From DAOTWA01 sp963702935 (GTDB taxonomy: Bacteria; Chloroflexota; Anaerolineae; Anaerolineales; Anaerolineaceae), in assembly GCA_963702935.1 (NCBI GenBank), contig OY969772.1, positions 4,402,001 to 4,466,000 on the forward strand: a stretch of DNA of 64,000 bases, given 5' to 3'. Under the pieces are notes generated by a model, which saw only the letters and a list, made by a program, of their open reading frames with translations, had not been told where the DNA came from and did not search any database. The position numbers and the translations under genes were made by a program. Shown here piece by piece: positions 8,001 to 17,900 of the stretch. Within the stretch, counting starts at the first letter, position 1; every line of letters begins with the position of its first letter.

Positions 8001-9338
8001 ATGGGTCAACTACCTGCCGAACCTCTAGAGGCAGACCAATCCTCTGCTGAACATAAGCCGGTTGCTTCACAACCGCCAACATCTCCCACAGCGCACCGGC
8101 GCAGAGGGCCGATTTTGGCCAGTTGGACCGTGAAACAAACCTTCGCGGCCCTCCAATACCCCAATTATCGCCTGTGGTTCATCGGGCAGCTCTCTTCGCT
8201 GGTGGGCACCTGGATGCAGACCACCGCCCAGGGTTATCTGGTCTTTCAGCTCACTCAATCGCCGGCCTACCTGGGCTACGTCGGCTTCGCTGCGGGCATC
8301 CCCTCCTGGCTGTTCATGCTTTACGGCGGGGTAATCTCTGACCGCATGTCCCGTCGTAAGCTGTTGGTCATCACTCAGACCTCCATGATGATCATGGCCT
8401 TCGTTCTGGCAGGATTGGCCTTCGCCAATATCGTCCAGCCCTGGCACATCATCGTGTTGGCTTTCTTGTTGGGGATCGCCAACGCCTTCGACGCACCGGC
8501 GCGCCAGTCGTTCGTGCTGGAAATGGTCTCACGCGACGACCTGGGAAATGCCATCGCCCTGAATTCGGCCATGTTCAATTCAGCCACGGCCGTTGGCCCG
8601 GCCGTCGCGGGTCTGACTTACGCGGCCCTGGGGCCTGCCTGGTGCTTCACCATCAACGCCGTTTCGTTCATCGCGGTGATCGCGGCGCTGTTGGCCATGA
8701 AATTACCGCCTTTCGTCCACCAGGCGAAAAAAGCCTCGACCCTGGCGGACCTGCGCGTCGGGGTGAAGTACGTCATGGCCCACCCGGTCATCCGTACCCT
8801 CATCATCGTAGTGGGCCTCTTCAGCTTGTTCGGCATGGCCTACGCCACCCTCATCCCCGATTGGGCGGTTATCGTCTTAAAAGGGGACGCCACCACCAAC
8901 GGCTTGCTCCAATCTGCCCGCGGGATCGGGTCGCTCTTGGGGGCGCTGTTGATTGCTTCGTTGGGCCATTTCGCCTTCAAGGGGAAGTTGTTGACGATTG
9001 GCTCTTTTGTCTTCCCCATCTTTCTGGTGGCCTTTGCCTTCGTGCACTCGGTTCCGCTATCCTTGCTCACCCTGGTCGCGGCCAGTTGGGGCTCGATGGT
9101 GCTGTTCAACCTGTGCAACAACCTGGTCCAGACGCACGTCGTGGACGAATTGCGCGGGCGCGTGATGGGCCTCTATTCCCTCACCTTCATGGGGGTGATG
9201 CCCATCAGCGCGCTGCTGGCCGGGGGTCTGGCAGCCGTCATCGGCAGCCCTGAGACGGTGCTCCTGACGGCTTCCCTGGCCATCCTCTCGGCGGCTTTCC
9301 TGTTTATCCGTTCGCCGGCCATCCGGGCCCTAGAATAG
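8001..9338 (+). CDS. MFS transporter, MFS_3/enterobactin-exporter-like
   Basis: About 445 residues with twelve hydrophobic helices after a polar, Pro-rich N-terminal tail of about 35 residues. Family hallmarks are FAALQYPNYRLWFIGQLSSLVGTWMQ at the first helix, the loop YGGVISDRMSRRKLL between helices 2 and 3 (the MFS G-x(3)-D-R-x-x-R-R motif), and NAFDAPARQSFVLEMVSRDDL. This pattern marks the MFS_3 group, which exports siderophores, macrolides or other small molecules. The frame is open back to a TTG at 7851. I chose ATG 8001 because the residues before it do not look like MFS, but no clear ribosome-binding site supports it. Its stop lies just before that of the convergent Gfo/Idh gene. Confidence 0.85.
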   Translation: MGQLPAEPLEADQSSAEHKPVASQPPTSPTAHRRRGPILASWTVKQTFAALQYPNYRLWFIGQLSSLVGTWMQTTAQGYLVFQLTQSPAYLGYVGFAAGIPSWLFMLYGGVISDRMSRRKLLVITQTSMMIMAFVLAGLAFANIVQPWHIIVLAFLLGIANAFDAPARQSFVLEMVSRDDLGNAIALNSAMFNSATAVGPAVAGLTYAALGPAWCFTINAVSFIAVIAALLAMKLPPFVHQAKKASTLADLRVGVKYVMAHPVIRTLIIVVGLFSLFGMAYATLIPDWAVIVLKGDATTNGLLQSARGIGSLLGALLIASLGHFAFKGKLLTIGSFVFPIFLVAFAFVHSVPLSLLTLVAASWGSMVLFNLCNNLVQTHVVDELRGRVMGLYSLTFMGVMPISALLAGGLAAVIGSPETVLLTASLAILSAAFLFIRSPAIRALE

Positions 9339-9339
9339 C

Positions 9340-10489
9340 TTATTGGACTTCGACCCAGCGTTCTTCTTTGGCGCTGCGCTCGATGGCCTCGCAAAGCTGT
9401 AGCTCGTAATGTCCATCCGCGAAGGTGGGAAAGTCGGGCTTTGCGTCGAAGTCGCCCTGGCGGATGTAGGCATACACCCTGGCGCTGAGCTGCTTGAAAG
9501 TATCGGGGAAGCCCTCGTTGTGGCCGCCCGGGTAAGACGTGACTGCGCGCGCTTCCGGCGAGAACAGCGAGGGGTCCTTGAGCAAGACCTCGTTGGGGCG
9601 TTCACGGTGGCCAATCCACAATTCATTATTATGCTCTGAATTGAACGATAGGGACGCCTTCGCGCCGTCGATCTCGTAGAACAGGCGGTTCTTGCGTCCG
9701 GCGCTCACCTGCGAGACGGTCAGCACGCCGTGGGCGCCATTCTCGTAACGCAGCAGGATGGAGGCGTAATCCTCGGTCGAGATGGGCTGGTCGACGTAAT
9801 CCTCGGGGGTGAGCAGCTTGCCCGTGAAGGTTTCCACCGGCCTGGCCGGCTTCTTCCGCTTGGGATGGACGGTCTTGAAATCGGCCATCACCTTGTCTAT
9901 GCGCAAACCGCTGATGAAGGTGGTCAGGTCCATCCAGTGCGAGCCGATGTCGGCCACGGCGCGCAGGCTGCCGCCCAGGCCGGGTTCCAGGCGCCAGTTC
10001 CAATCCGTGGGCAGGAGCAGCCAGTCCTGCAGGTAGGAGCCTTGCAAGATGAAGACCTCCCCCAGCTCTCCCGATTGCACCATCGAGCGCGCCTGCTGTG
10101 AGATGGGGTAGAAGCGCAGGTTGAAATTGATCGCGTTGACCAGGCGTTTCTCCGCCGCCAGCTTGACCAGCTCCGCGGACTGCCGGGTATCCATGGCCAG
10201 GGGCTTTTCGCAAATGACGTGCTTGCCGGCCAGCAAGGCAGCTTTGGCGTGCGGGTAATGCAGATAATTGGGGGTGGCCAGGTGGACGGCCGTAATCTCC
10301 GGATCGGCCAGCATGGCCTCGAACGAGGCATATCCCTTTTCGAGGCCCAGCTCGGCTGCTTTTTGCCTGGCCAGCTCAGGCGTCGATTTCGGCCAGCCCG
10401 ATGACCCGCATGTTGTTTCGACGCAGCCCTTCCAGGTGCGCCGGCCCGATAAAACCAGTTCCTGCAATCCCAACGTTGATATCGCCCAT
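9340..10489 (-). CDS. Gfo/Idh/MocA family NAD(P)-dependent oxidoreductase, frameshifted near the N-terminus
   Basis: The true start is ATG 10489, preceded by GGAGGGCCGT. It encodes MGDINVGIAGTGFIGPAHLEGLRR, a Rossmann fold with G-x-G-x-x-G, and continues to LAEIDA, where a TGA falls at 10376-10378. The protein then continues in another frame as TPELARQKAAELGL, followed by VHLATPNYLHYPHAKAALLAGKHVICEKPLA (with the family's EKP Lys) and the C-terminal beta-sheet domain with DIGSHWMDL (conserved His). One indel at about 10378-10395 explains this. Typical roles are sugar or inositol dehydrogenation, or dehalogenation. The GH5 gene lies upstream on the same strand, which suggests sugar metabolism. 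Confidence 0.85.
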
Positions 10490-10573
10490 ACGGCCCTCCG
10501 GTTTGAAAGGTTTGATGTCTCGTCTTATTTTATCAAAACATGTCCAATCGTGGACGTTTCCTGGCGGTAGATC

Positions 10574-12480
10574 TCAAGGTCTGACCCACACGGTGTGCTC
10601 CTGGCGCTCGCGGCTGTGGCGATAAACCAGCCTCTGCCCCTCTCGATTGACCTCGTATGTTCCATCGCTCACTTCCACCGCGTAACCCTGGGGATACTGG
10701 TAATTCGGCACGAAGATTTCCGTCGCAGCTTCCACCTGTGGGTCGTGGCGGAATCTCAGTTCGAAGACCCTGCGCCGTGCGTCGAAGGCAGCCTTCAACA
10801 GCTCTCCCGCCGTCGCCAGCGCATAGGGGCGCACGGCGGCTCGCAGGCCCCGCCCTCCCGAGTGGATGTCCGCCCGATCGAGCTGCTGGTCGCGGCTGAA
10901 GATCGAGAGGTCCTCGTCGTTCCATTGGTCGCCGCGTGCATTGGAGTTATCCGGCGTATAGTTCCACAGGGTGCCGCTCAGCAGATTGGCTTCGATGGCC
11001 TGAAAGGTACGATCCAGCGCCTTGACCTGCGCGCTGTAGTCCCCTGTGCGATAGGCTTTCTTGTCCTCCAGATCGAACGGGACACCGAATTCTCCGATCA
11101 GGGTGGGGACGCCGCCCAGATCTTCCTCGGCGCTGCGCTTGAAGGTCGCCATCTGCGCGGCGAAGGACTTGCGGATTGCGCCTGGGCCAAACACAGGCTG
11201 GTTGGTGAAGGAGTCCGCCGCCACGAGCGCGTTGAACTTCTTTTTCACCAGGGTGTATCCATCGTACCAGTGCGGTGCGTACACCAGGTTCCCCACCTTC
11301 ACCGCACTCAGGCTGTGCGTGCGGTTGGGCTCGGCCTCCAGAAAGATCACCGCCCTGGGGTCGGCTTCCCGTATGGCAGCGGCAAAGCGATTGGCGAAAG
11401 GCGCGAAGTAATCCCGCGTGAAGTCCACCGCTCGCCCGCGCACCTGCGAAAAGTGGTCGGGGCGCAGCAAGCGGGGCGCGCCGGAAGCGTCCAGCTCCCA
11501 CACGCCATTTTGGCGCCAGATACAACCACAGCCCTCGCGCCAGGCGCGCTCCCGCCCCTCGTTCATCCGGCGTGCGCCGGCGCGTTTCAAGCCCAGCAGG
11601 CCCATCTTCCACACCTCTACTTCTTGAGGAATGCCCTCTCCCAACGCCATGGCCTGCAACGGCGTGGGCAGTCCCCCAAAGTCATCTCACCGCCGACGGC
11701 CTTTAAATCCTGCCAGCCGATATAACCGCTCGACGGCTCGTTCATCGAATCGTAGCCGGCTACATTGGGCAAATCCTTTAAGCGCAAAGCCACCTGCTGA
11801 ACGGCCTGGATATAGTGGCGTTGCAAGAATGCCTGCGCCGGCTCGCCCTCGATCTTCGTCTCCGGCGCGAAGTCGTCCCCGCCGAAGAAGAGTGTGAACA
11901 TCGTGGCCGCAGCCAGCTTGCTGCCGTTCGAGACCCAAATCATCTTGGGGAAAGGATCGCCGTGAGTGGCGTGGACGATGGCCGCTCCGTTCCCGGCGAA
12001 ATGGGCCAGATCGAATCCCACCGCTTCCAGCGTCCACCCCGGCGCGCCGTCCCCACCCGAGAAGCGGCTCCACACGTCTTGATGCGGATCGATGAACAGG
12101 TGAAGGCCATAATCGTTGGCCTTCTTCACCACCGCATAGACGTAATCCAGGTATTCCTCGTCGTAGAGGCCGGGGCCGGCGTGCTCGACGGCTTCCCAGG
12201 GGATCAAAAAACGCAAGAAAGTGAAGCCCCACGCGCGCAGCCGCGTGAAATGCTCGTCCGCCTCCTCCAATGGAAAGGGCCGCCCCACAAAAGAGACGTT
12301 GCGGTGGTCGAAGAACCCTGCGCGTTGGTAGGTGGCCCCGTCAGGCCTGAACGGTACCTTGCTGCTGCCGCTCAGGTTGACTCCCCGCAGCATCAGAGTG
12401 CGGCCGTACTCATCTTTGAAATTGCGCCCTTCTACGCGAATTATCCTTCCCCTCCCGGTTACTCCCCTTGATTCTTGCAT
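10574..12480 (-). CDS. GH5 glycoside hydrolase, endoglycoceramidase/steryl-glucosidase-like, frameshifted
   Basis: About 635 residues in two frames. The N-terminal part has LRGVNLSGSSKVPF, the strand RLRAWGFTFLRFLIPWEAVE, FIDPHQDVWSRFSGGDGAPGW and VAGYDSMNEPSSGYIGW, where the Glu of N-E-P is the acid/base. It loses frame near 11672-11683. The second part continues with PTPLQAMALGEG and ends in a beta-sandwich C-terminal domain. It includes FLEAEPN, YAPHWYDGYT and PTLIGEFGVPFD, whose Glu is the expected nucleophile. This set resembles GH5 enzymes that cleave glycolipids (endoglycoceramidase, steryl glucosidase). No signal peptide is visible, so it is probably intracellular. A missing base in the GGGGGA run restores a continuous protein. 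The start is uncertain: ATG 12480 follows directly on the glnS terminator and has no clear ribosome-binding site. Confidence 0.8.
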
Positions 12481-12520
12481 AAAAATCAGCAGACTGCCAA
12501 CCAAAACAGCCTGCTGATTT
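12481..12520 (-). terminator. Rho-independent terminator of glnS
   Basis: On the minus strand, AAATCAGCAG-G-CTG and its complement CAG-T-CTGCTGATTT form a long stem around a loop of about 10 bases, with five T residues after it. It lies 27 bases after the restored glnS stop at 12548. Confidence 0.75.
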
Positions 12521-12547
12521 CATTCAATTGGCCCCGAAAACGGATCT

Positions 12548-14249
12548 CTAGCCGCCCTTTCTCCCCGCATCGATTTTCGCCCACGTGTCGCGCAGCGGAA
12601 CGGTCTGATTGAAGACCAGGTGATCGGGCGTCGAATTCGAGATCGACGCAGAAGAATCCCTTGCGCTCGAATTGGTAATGCGCTCCGGGGGTAGCCCCGG
12701 CCAGGCTGGGCTCGACCTTGCAACCGCTGAGCACCTTCAAAGAATCCGGGGAGAGATAATCCAGGAAGCTCTTGTCTTCCTCTTCGATTTTATTCCTGGG
12801 GTTTTGCAGGGTAAAGAGCCGGTCGTACAGGCGCACTTCCACATCCAGGGCCGATTGCGCCGAGACCCAATGGATGGTGCCCTGCACCTTGCGCCCGTCC
12901 GGCGCGTAGCCGCCGCGCGTTTGCGGATCGTAGGTGCAATGGATCTCCTCGACCTCGCCCGTCTCGGGATTCTTGAGGTAATCCTCGCACTTGATGATGT
13001 ACCCGTAACGCAGGCGCACCTCGCGCCCGGGCGCCAAACGGAAGTACTTGGGCGGCGGCGTCTCGCGGAAATCGTCCTGGTCGATGTAGAGCACCTTCGA
13101 GAAAGGCACGCTGCGCGTTCCCGCCGAGGGGTCTTCGGGATTGTTGATGGCTTCCAGCTCCTCGACCTGTCCTTCCGGGTAGTTCGTGAGCACCACCTTG
13201 ACCGGGTTCAAGACGCCCATCACGCGCGGGGCGTGCAGGTTGAGGTCTTCGCGCACCAGGTGCTCGAGCAAGGCCAGCTCGATCAAATTTTCTTTCTTGG
13301 CCACGCCCACCTGGTCGATGAAATTGCGCACGGCTTTGGCCGGGTAGCCTCTGCGGCGCATCCCCCCCAGGGTGGGCATGCGGGGATCGTCCCATCCGTG
13401 CACGTAGCCGCCATCCACGAGCTGCTTCAGATACCGTTTGCTCAGGATGGTGTAGGTAAGGTTCAACCGGGCAAATTCGATCTGGCGCGTGTGAAAGATG
13501 CCCAGCTCATCCAGGAACCAATCGTAGAGAGGTCGATGATCTTCGTAGGCCAGGTCGCACAGGGAATGGGTCACGCCTTCGACGGAATCGCTTTGCCCGT
13601 GGGCAAAATCATACATGGGATAGATGCACCATTGATCCCCGGTGCGGTGATGGCTGGCGTGGATGATGCGATACATGACCGGGTCGCGTAGATTGATATT
13701 GCTGGCCGCCATGTCGATCTTGGCGCGCAGGACACAGGCCCCATCCGGAAACTCACCCGCGCGCATCCGCCGGAATAAATCCAGATTCTCCTCCACAGAA
13801 CGGTTGCGATAGGGGCTTTCCTTCCCCGGCTCGGTCAGCGTACCCCGATAGTCGTGAATCTGCTCGACGCTCAAATCGTCTACGTAGGCTTTGCCCTTCT
13901 CGATCAGCTCGACCGCGAATCCATAGAGTTGCTCGAAATAGTCAGAAGCGTAGAACTCGCGCTCTTCCCAATCGAATCCCAGCCAGTGAATGTCTTCCTT
14001 GATCGCATCGACGTACTCTACGTCTTCTTTCACCGGATTGGTGTCGTCAAAACGCAGGCTGCATTTCCCCCCAAATTTCTCCGCTGTGCCGAAATCGATG
14101 CAGATGGCTTTGGCGTGGCCGATGTGTAAATACCCGTTCGGCTCCGGCGGGAAGCGCGTTTGCACGCGAGAAAAGCGGCCCGAGCGTAGATCTTCTTCGA
14201 CCGCTTCGTGAATAAAATTGGTGTACTCAAGGGAAGACTCAGTCGGCAT
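12548..14249 (-). CDS. glnS: Glutamine--tRNA ligase, frameshifted at the extreme C-terminus
   Basis: About 567 residues. It charges tRNA-Gln with glutamine. Class I motifs are present: PPEPNGYLHIGHAKAI (HIGH at residues 42-45) and TILSKRYLKQLV (the KMSKS-equivalent, as in MSK of E. coli GlnRS). Other typical blocks are CSLRFDDTNP, WDDPRMPTLGGMRRRG and the C-terminal beta-barrel with RLRYGYIIKCEDY. Near 12627-12632 the frame shifts. The other frame continues PDHLVFNQTVPLRDTWAKI and ends KGG at TAG 12548-12550, exactly the usual GlnRS ending, so the longer uninterrupted frame that runs to 12486 is an artefact. The start ATG 14249 has GCAGGAG before it. tRNA-Gln lies immediately upstream. Confidence 0.95.
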
Positions 14250-14251
14250 GA

Positions 14252-14266
14252 TAGCAGCTCCTGCTA
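14252..14266 (-). promoter_or_regulatory. Hairpin that covers the glnS ribosome-binding site
   Basis: TAGCAG-GAG-CTGCTA is a perfect 6-base inverted repeat with a 3-base loop. It contains the AGGAG ribosome-binding sequence and ends 2 bases before the ATG at 14249. It could limit translation initiation. This is visible in sequence, but function is inferred. Confidence 0.35.
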
Positions 14267-14275
14267 AATATAGAG

Positions 14276-14303
14276 AAAAACACCCTGTTGTGATTGCAGG
14301 GTG
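14276..14303 (-). terminator. Terminator between tRNA-Gln and glnS
   Basis: On the minus strand, CACCCTG and CAGGGTG form a 7-base stem with a 9-base loop, followed by TTTTT. It lies 15 bases after the tRNA 3' end and only about 27 bases before the glnS start. Confidence 0.65.
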
Positions 14304-14317
14304 CTTTTAAAGGGTAG

Positions 14318-14388
14318 CTGAGGGCAAAGGATTCGAACCTCTATAAGCAGATCCAGAGTTTGCTGTCCTACCATTGGACGAGCCCCCA
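14318..14388 (-). tRNA. tRNA-Gln, anticodon CTG
   Basis: A cloverleaf can be drawn by hand. The acceptor stem is TGGGGGC with GCCCTCA (one G-T pair), discriminator G. The D arm is GTCC-AATGGTA-GGAC. The anticodon loop is CTCTGGA, with CAG on the plus strand at 14354-14356, so the anticodon is CTG. The T arm is AGAGG-TTCGAAT-CCTTT. CCA is not encoded. The anticodon stem has one A-C mismatch. The neighbouring gene downstream is its cognate synthetase. Confidence 0.9.
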
Positions 14389-14702
14389 CCGAATTTCAAA
14401 TTATTTTATCATGGTCGTCAAAAGATGTCCAGAGGTGGCGACGAAAAAAATATTCTCCTTTCCCCTCGCCCTTCGGGAGAGGGGCTGGGGTGAGGGCATG
14501 TCCGGCCTTCAACGCGCGTCAAACGCCGGATCAAGTCCGCCTCCTGGAATATATCTTTGTGGGAAATTCGTACCAGATTTTCCCTTTCTTTTATTTGGAA
14601 AGAGCGTGTATACTATCTTCAATAAATCTGGTGGGGTTAGTGAGGTCGTCAAATCCGTCTGGTGATATGATATTAAACCCGAATTCTTGTTATAAAAAGA
14701 AT
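14389..14702. other. Non-coding gap between tRNA-Gln and the BTAD regulator gene
   Basis: No convincing gene is present; the small frames have no ribosome-binding site or recognisable content. A hairpin-like element CCCCTC-N11-GAGGGG at 14462-14484 is followed by GCTGGGGTGAGGG. It resembles GC-rich dispersed intergenic repeats of the CCCTCxCCC..GGGAGAGGG type. A TATACT hexamer at 14609-14614 may be a second promoter element. Confidence 0.5.
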
Positions 14703-14731
14703 TTGTATCATGACAACTCAAGGGTTATAAT
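14703..14731 (+). promoter_or_regulatory. Sigma70-type promoter for the BTAD regulator
   Basis: TTGTAT (14703-14708), a 17-base spacer, then a perfect TATAAT (14726-14731). Transcription would start near 14738 and leave a leader of about 180 bases before the regulator start at 14917. The leader contains a CCGGT..ACCGG dyad. No known riboswitch was recognised. Confidence 0.55.
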
Positions 14732-14916
14732 AATAGCCGTGAATTAAACCCCCCATTCAAAATCACTACCGGTAATATCGGCAGGTTATAAAACCGGATC
14801 CGAGAGAAGAGCAGAAGAGCATTTGATTGGTGAGCGCAGGCAATTTTCGGCTTGGCTTGCCGGCAAAGCGAGAAAAAAAACCGGGCAGGGAAGTTTCCTT
14901 ATCGAAGGCAACCTGA

Positions 14917-17900
14917 ATGAGTATTCCGGTAACGCGCACAAAAATCATTCTACCCCGTCGTCGCCCAGACTTGCTAACCAGGCAACGTCTGCTCGATCTA
15001 TTGGGAGAATTGCTGGACAACAAGCTCACCATCCTTACTGCGCCCGCCGGCTCTGGAAAAACCTCTTTATTGGTAGACATGGCCTATCAGTCCAACATGC
15101 CCGTGTGCTGGTATGCTCTGGATCCATTGGATAGAGAGTTCAAAAGGTTTATTGCGCATCTAATCTCTTCGGTAAACCACGTCTTCCCCGAATTTGGCAA
15201 ACAATCGAATATTGCCCTGCAAAACCTTTCGGAAGCCGACATCGATATGGATCGTTTGGTCACCACCATCGTCAATGAGGCTTACGAATGCATCAACCAG
15301 CACTTCTTGGTCATTCTGGACGATTATCATTTTCTGGACGACCAGGAAGAGATCAATAATTTCCTGAGCCGCTTTCTCCAGGACGTGGACGACAACTGCC
15401 ACGTGGTGATTGCTTCGCGCACCCTGTTGACCGTTCCTGACCTGGCTCTGATGGTGGCGCGTTCTCAGGTTGGCGGCCTGGGCTTTGATGAGCTGGCCTT
15501 CAAGGCCGAAGAAATTCGCGCCCTGCTCCAGCAGAATTACCACGTACCGGTCAGCGAGAATGCCGCCGAAGAGATGGCGCGTGAATCCGAGGGCTGGATC
15601 ACCGGCCTGCTGCTCTCCACTCAAACCATGTGGCAGGGCATGACCGACCGTATGCGGGTAGCTCGCGTCTCCGCGGTGGGCCTGTACGACTACCTCGCCC
15701 AGCAGGTGCTGGATCAGCAATCGCCGACCATCCGCGATTTTCTCCTGCGCACTTCCTTGCTGGAAGAGTTCGACGAAGAGCTGTGCGAAGCTGTGCTGGG
15801 TCCCGCCCAATTTCCGGGCGGTGAAAGTTGGGGGGATTTGATTGAGGCCGTTTTGCGCGGGAACCTGTTCATCATGCCCGTCGGCGACAAAGGGTTGTGG
15901 ATCCGCTATCATCATCTGTTCCGCGATTTCCTTCAATCCCGCCTGGCCAAAGAGAATCCCGCAGAAGAAAAGCACATCCTTCAATCCCTCGCCAACGTTT
16001 ATGGTCGGCGGGGTGAATGGGAAAAAGCGCACGCCCTTTACCAGCGCCTGGGGAGTACCGACGGCATGATCGAGCTCATCGAGAAGGCCGGCCCCTACTT
16101 GATCAAAACAGGTCGAATGGCGACCCTGGCAGAGTGGATTGACATACTACCCCCTGAAGACATTGGAGAGCGTCCGGATCTGCTTTCCTTACGGGGCGGT
16201 GTAGCAGCCATGCTCGGCGAAGTCGAGCGCGGTCTATCCCTGCTTAACCACGGGGAAATTGCCTTCCGCAAGCAAGGGGATAATTACAAGCTCGCCGAGA
16301 TTTATTTGCGCCGCTCCTTTGCCTACCGTTTCCTGGGAAAATACAACGAAGCCTTAGCGGACGTGCAAGAGATCATCACCCTTACCACGGGCCTGGAAAA
16401 CTCCAAGTCGTTACTTGCGGAAGCTTTAAGGACCAAGGGCCTTTGTCTACGCCTCTTGGGGCGATCTCTCGAAGCCGTCGATTTTCTCAAAGAATTGGTG
16501 GGAATATACGACAGCCTGAGAGATGTGGAAAGCGTCGCCCTCGTCCGTAACGACCTGGGAGTGCTTTACTACACACTAGGCGATTATAACCAGGCGCGCT
16601 ATGCATTTGAGAGCGTTCTTAAGCACTGGCGCAAGACCGGCGACCTCGCCCGCCAGGCTTCTGTTTTAAACAACCTGGGAGTGCTTTACCACGAGCTTGG
16701 AGATTATGCACATGCCATCAATCTGTTAGAACAGGCGCTGGTATCTGCCGAACAAAGCGGCTATACTCGCATGCAGTCTTTCACTTTTTCCAGCATTGGG
16801 GATATTTACCAGGACTTAGAAGCGCCTGAGGCTGCTGCTGAAGCTTACCGCCGCGCAAATGAGATATCCAAGCGCACCAATGATCGTTATTTACTGTTTT
16901 ATACGACGCAGGCCGAAATTATGCCGACCCGGCAGCACGGCGAAAACGCCAGAGCCAGAGAGCTGCTCAACGAGGCCGTCAAACTGGCGCATGAAAGCGG
17001 TTCCGGTTATGAAGAAAGCTTGTGCAAGCTGCAAGCAGGTCGCCTGGCGCTTGCAGACAATAAACTCGACCAGGCTGTAGAAAATTTTCAGGCCGCCGTC
17101 CAGGGTTTCGAGAAAAGCGGCCAACCCGCCGAAAAGGCGCGCTCACTTCTGTATTTTGCCTACGCCCAGCATGCAAACGGGGAAAAACAAGGGGCCTTCA
17201 AAAACCTGGGGCAGGCATTTGACTTAGCCATTGATCTGGAGAATAACCATGCCCTGATTGTCACGGGTCGAGAAGTCAGGGCCCTCCTGGAGCTTGCCCA
17301 AAAGCAGGCCGATCTCAGCCAGAAGGCCGGGCAGCTCATCAACCAAATTGCACGTTTCGACGCGGATATCGTCTCCTTGCGGCGCCGACTCCGCCGCCAG
17401 GCATCCGTGGTACCCTTCGCCCAACCCCGCTTAACCATCCGCGCGTTGGGACGGGTACAGGTCTTGATCGACGGGAAAGCTGTTCCCAGCAATGCCTGGC
17501 AAGCCCAGGCAGCCCGCGATCTTTTATTCTTGCTGCTGGCCAATTCGGAGGGGATGACTAAAGAGGCCATCGGGGCAATTTTCTGGCCAGACAGCTCCCC
17601 AAGCCAGCTCAAGCTACAATTCAAGAACACCATCTACCGATTGCGCCACGCCTTGGATCTGGACGCAGTCATCCTGGAAGACGACAATTACCGGTTTAAC
17701 CCCACTCTGGATTACGAGTACGACGTTGAATCTTTCCTCTCCAAACTGGAACAGGCAAAAGCGGCCGAAAATAACGTTAAAGAAATTGCGGCCTTAAAAG
17801 CAGCCACCAGGCTGTACAAAGGTCCTTACCTTACCGATTCGGTTGATACATGGGTTTGGTCAGAACGCGAGCGCCTCAATAAAGCTTATGTGGAGGCCAT

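Noticed and set aside
10376..10395. Programmed frameshifting as explanation of the broken genes
   Set aside because: No common slippery heptamer or downstream structure; sites differ and affect unrelated genes.
10595..11725. Plus-strand open frame of 376 codons
   Set aside because: Antisense to the GH5 gene, no family-like motifs, Arg/His/Gln-rich; a shadow of a GC-rich gene.
12486..12547. C-terminal extension of glnS to a stop at 12486
   Set aside because: The normal GlnRS ending is in the other frame and stops at 12548; the extension reads through the terminator hairpin.
12672..13691. Plus-strand open frame of 339 codons
   Set aside because: Antisense to glnS, whose motifs are unambiguous.
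14738..14916. Riboswitch in the leader of the BTAD regulator
   Set aside because: No known conserved core (cyclic-di-GMP, T-box or other) could be recognised; only short dyads.
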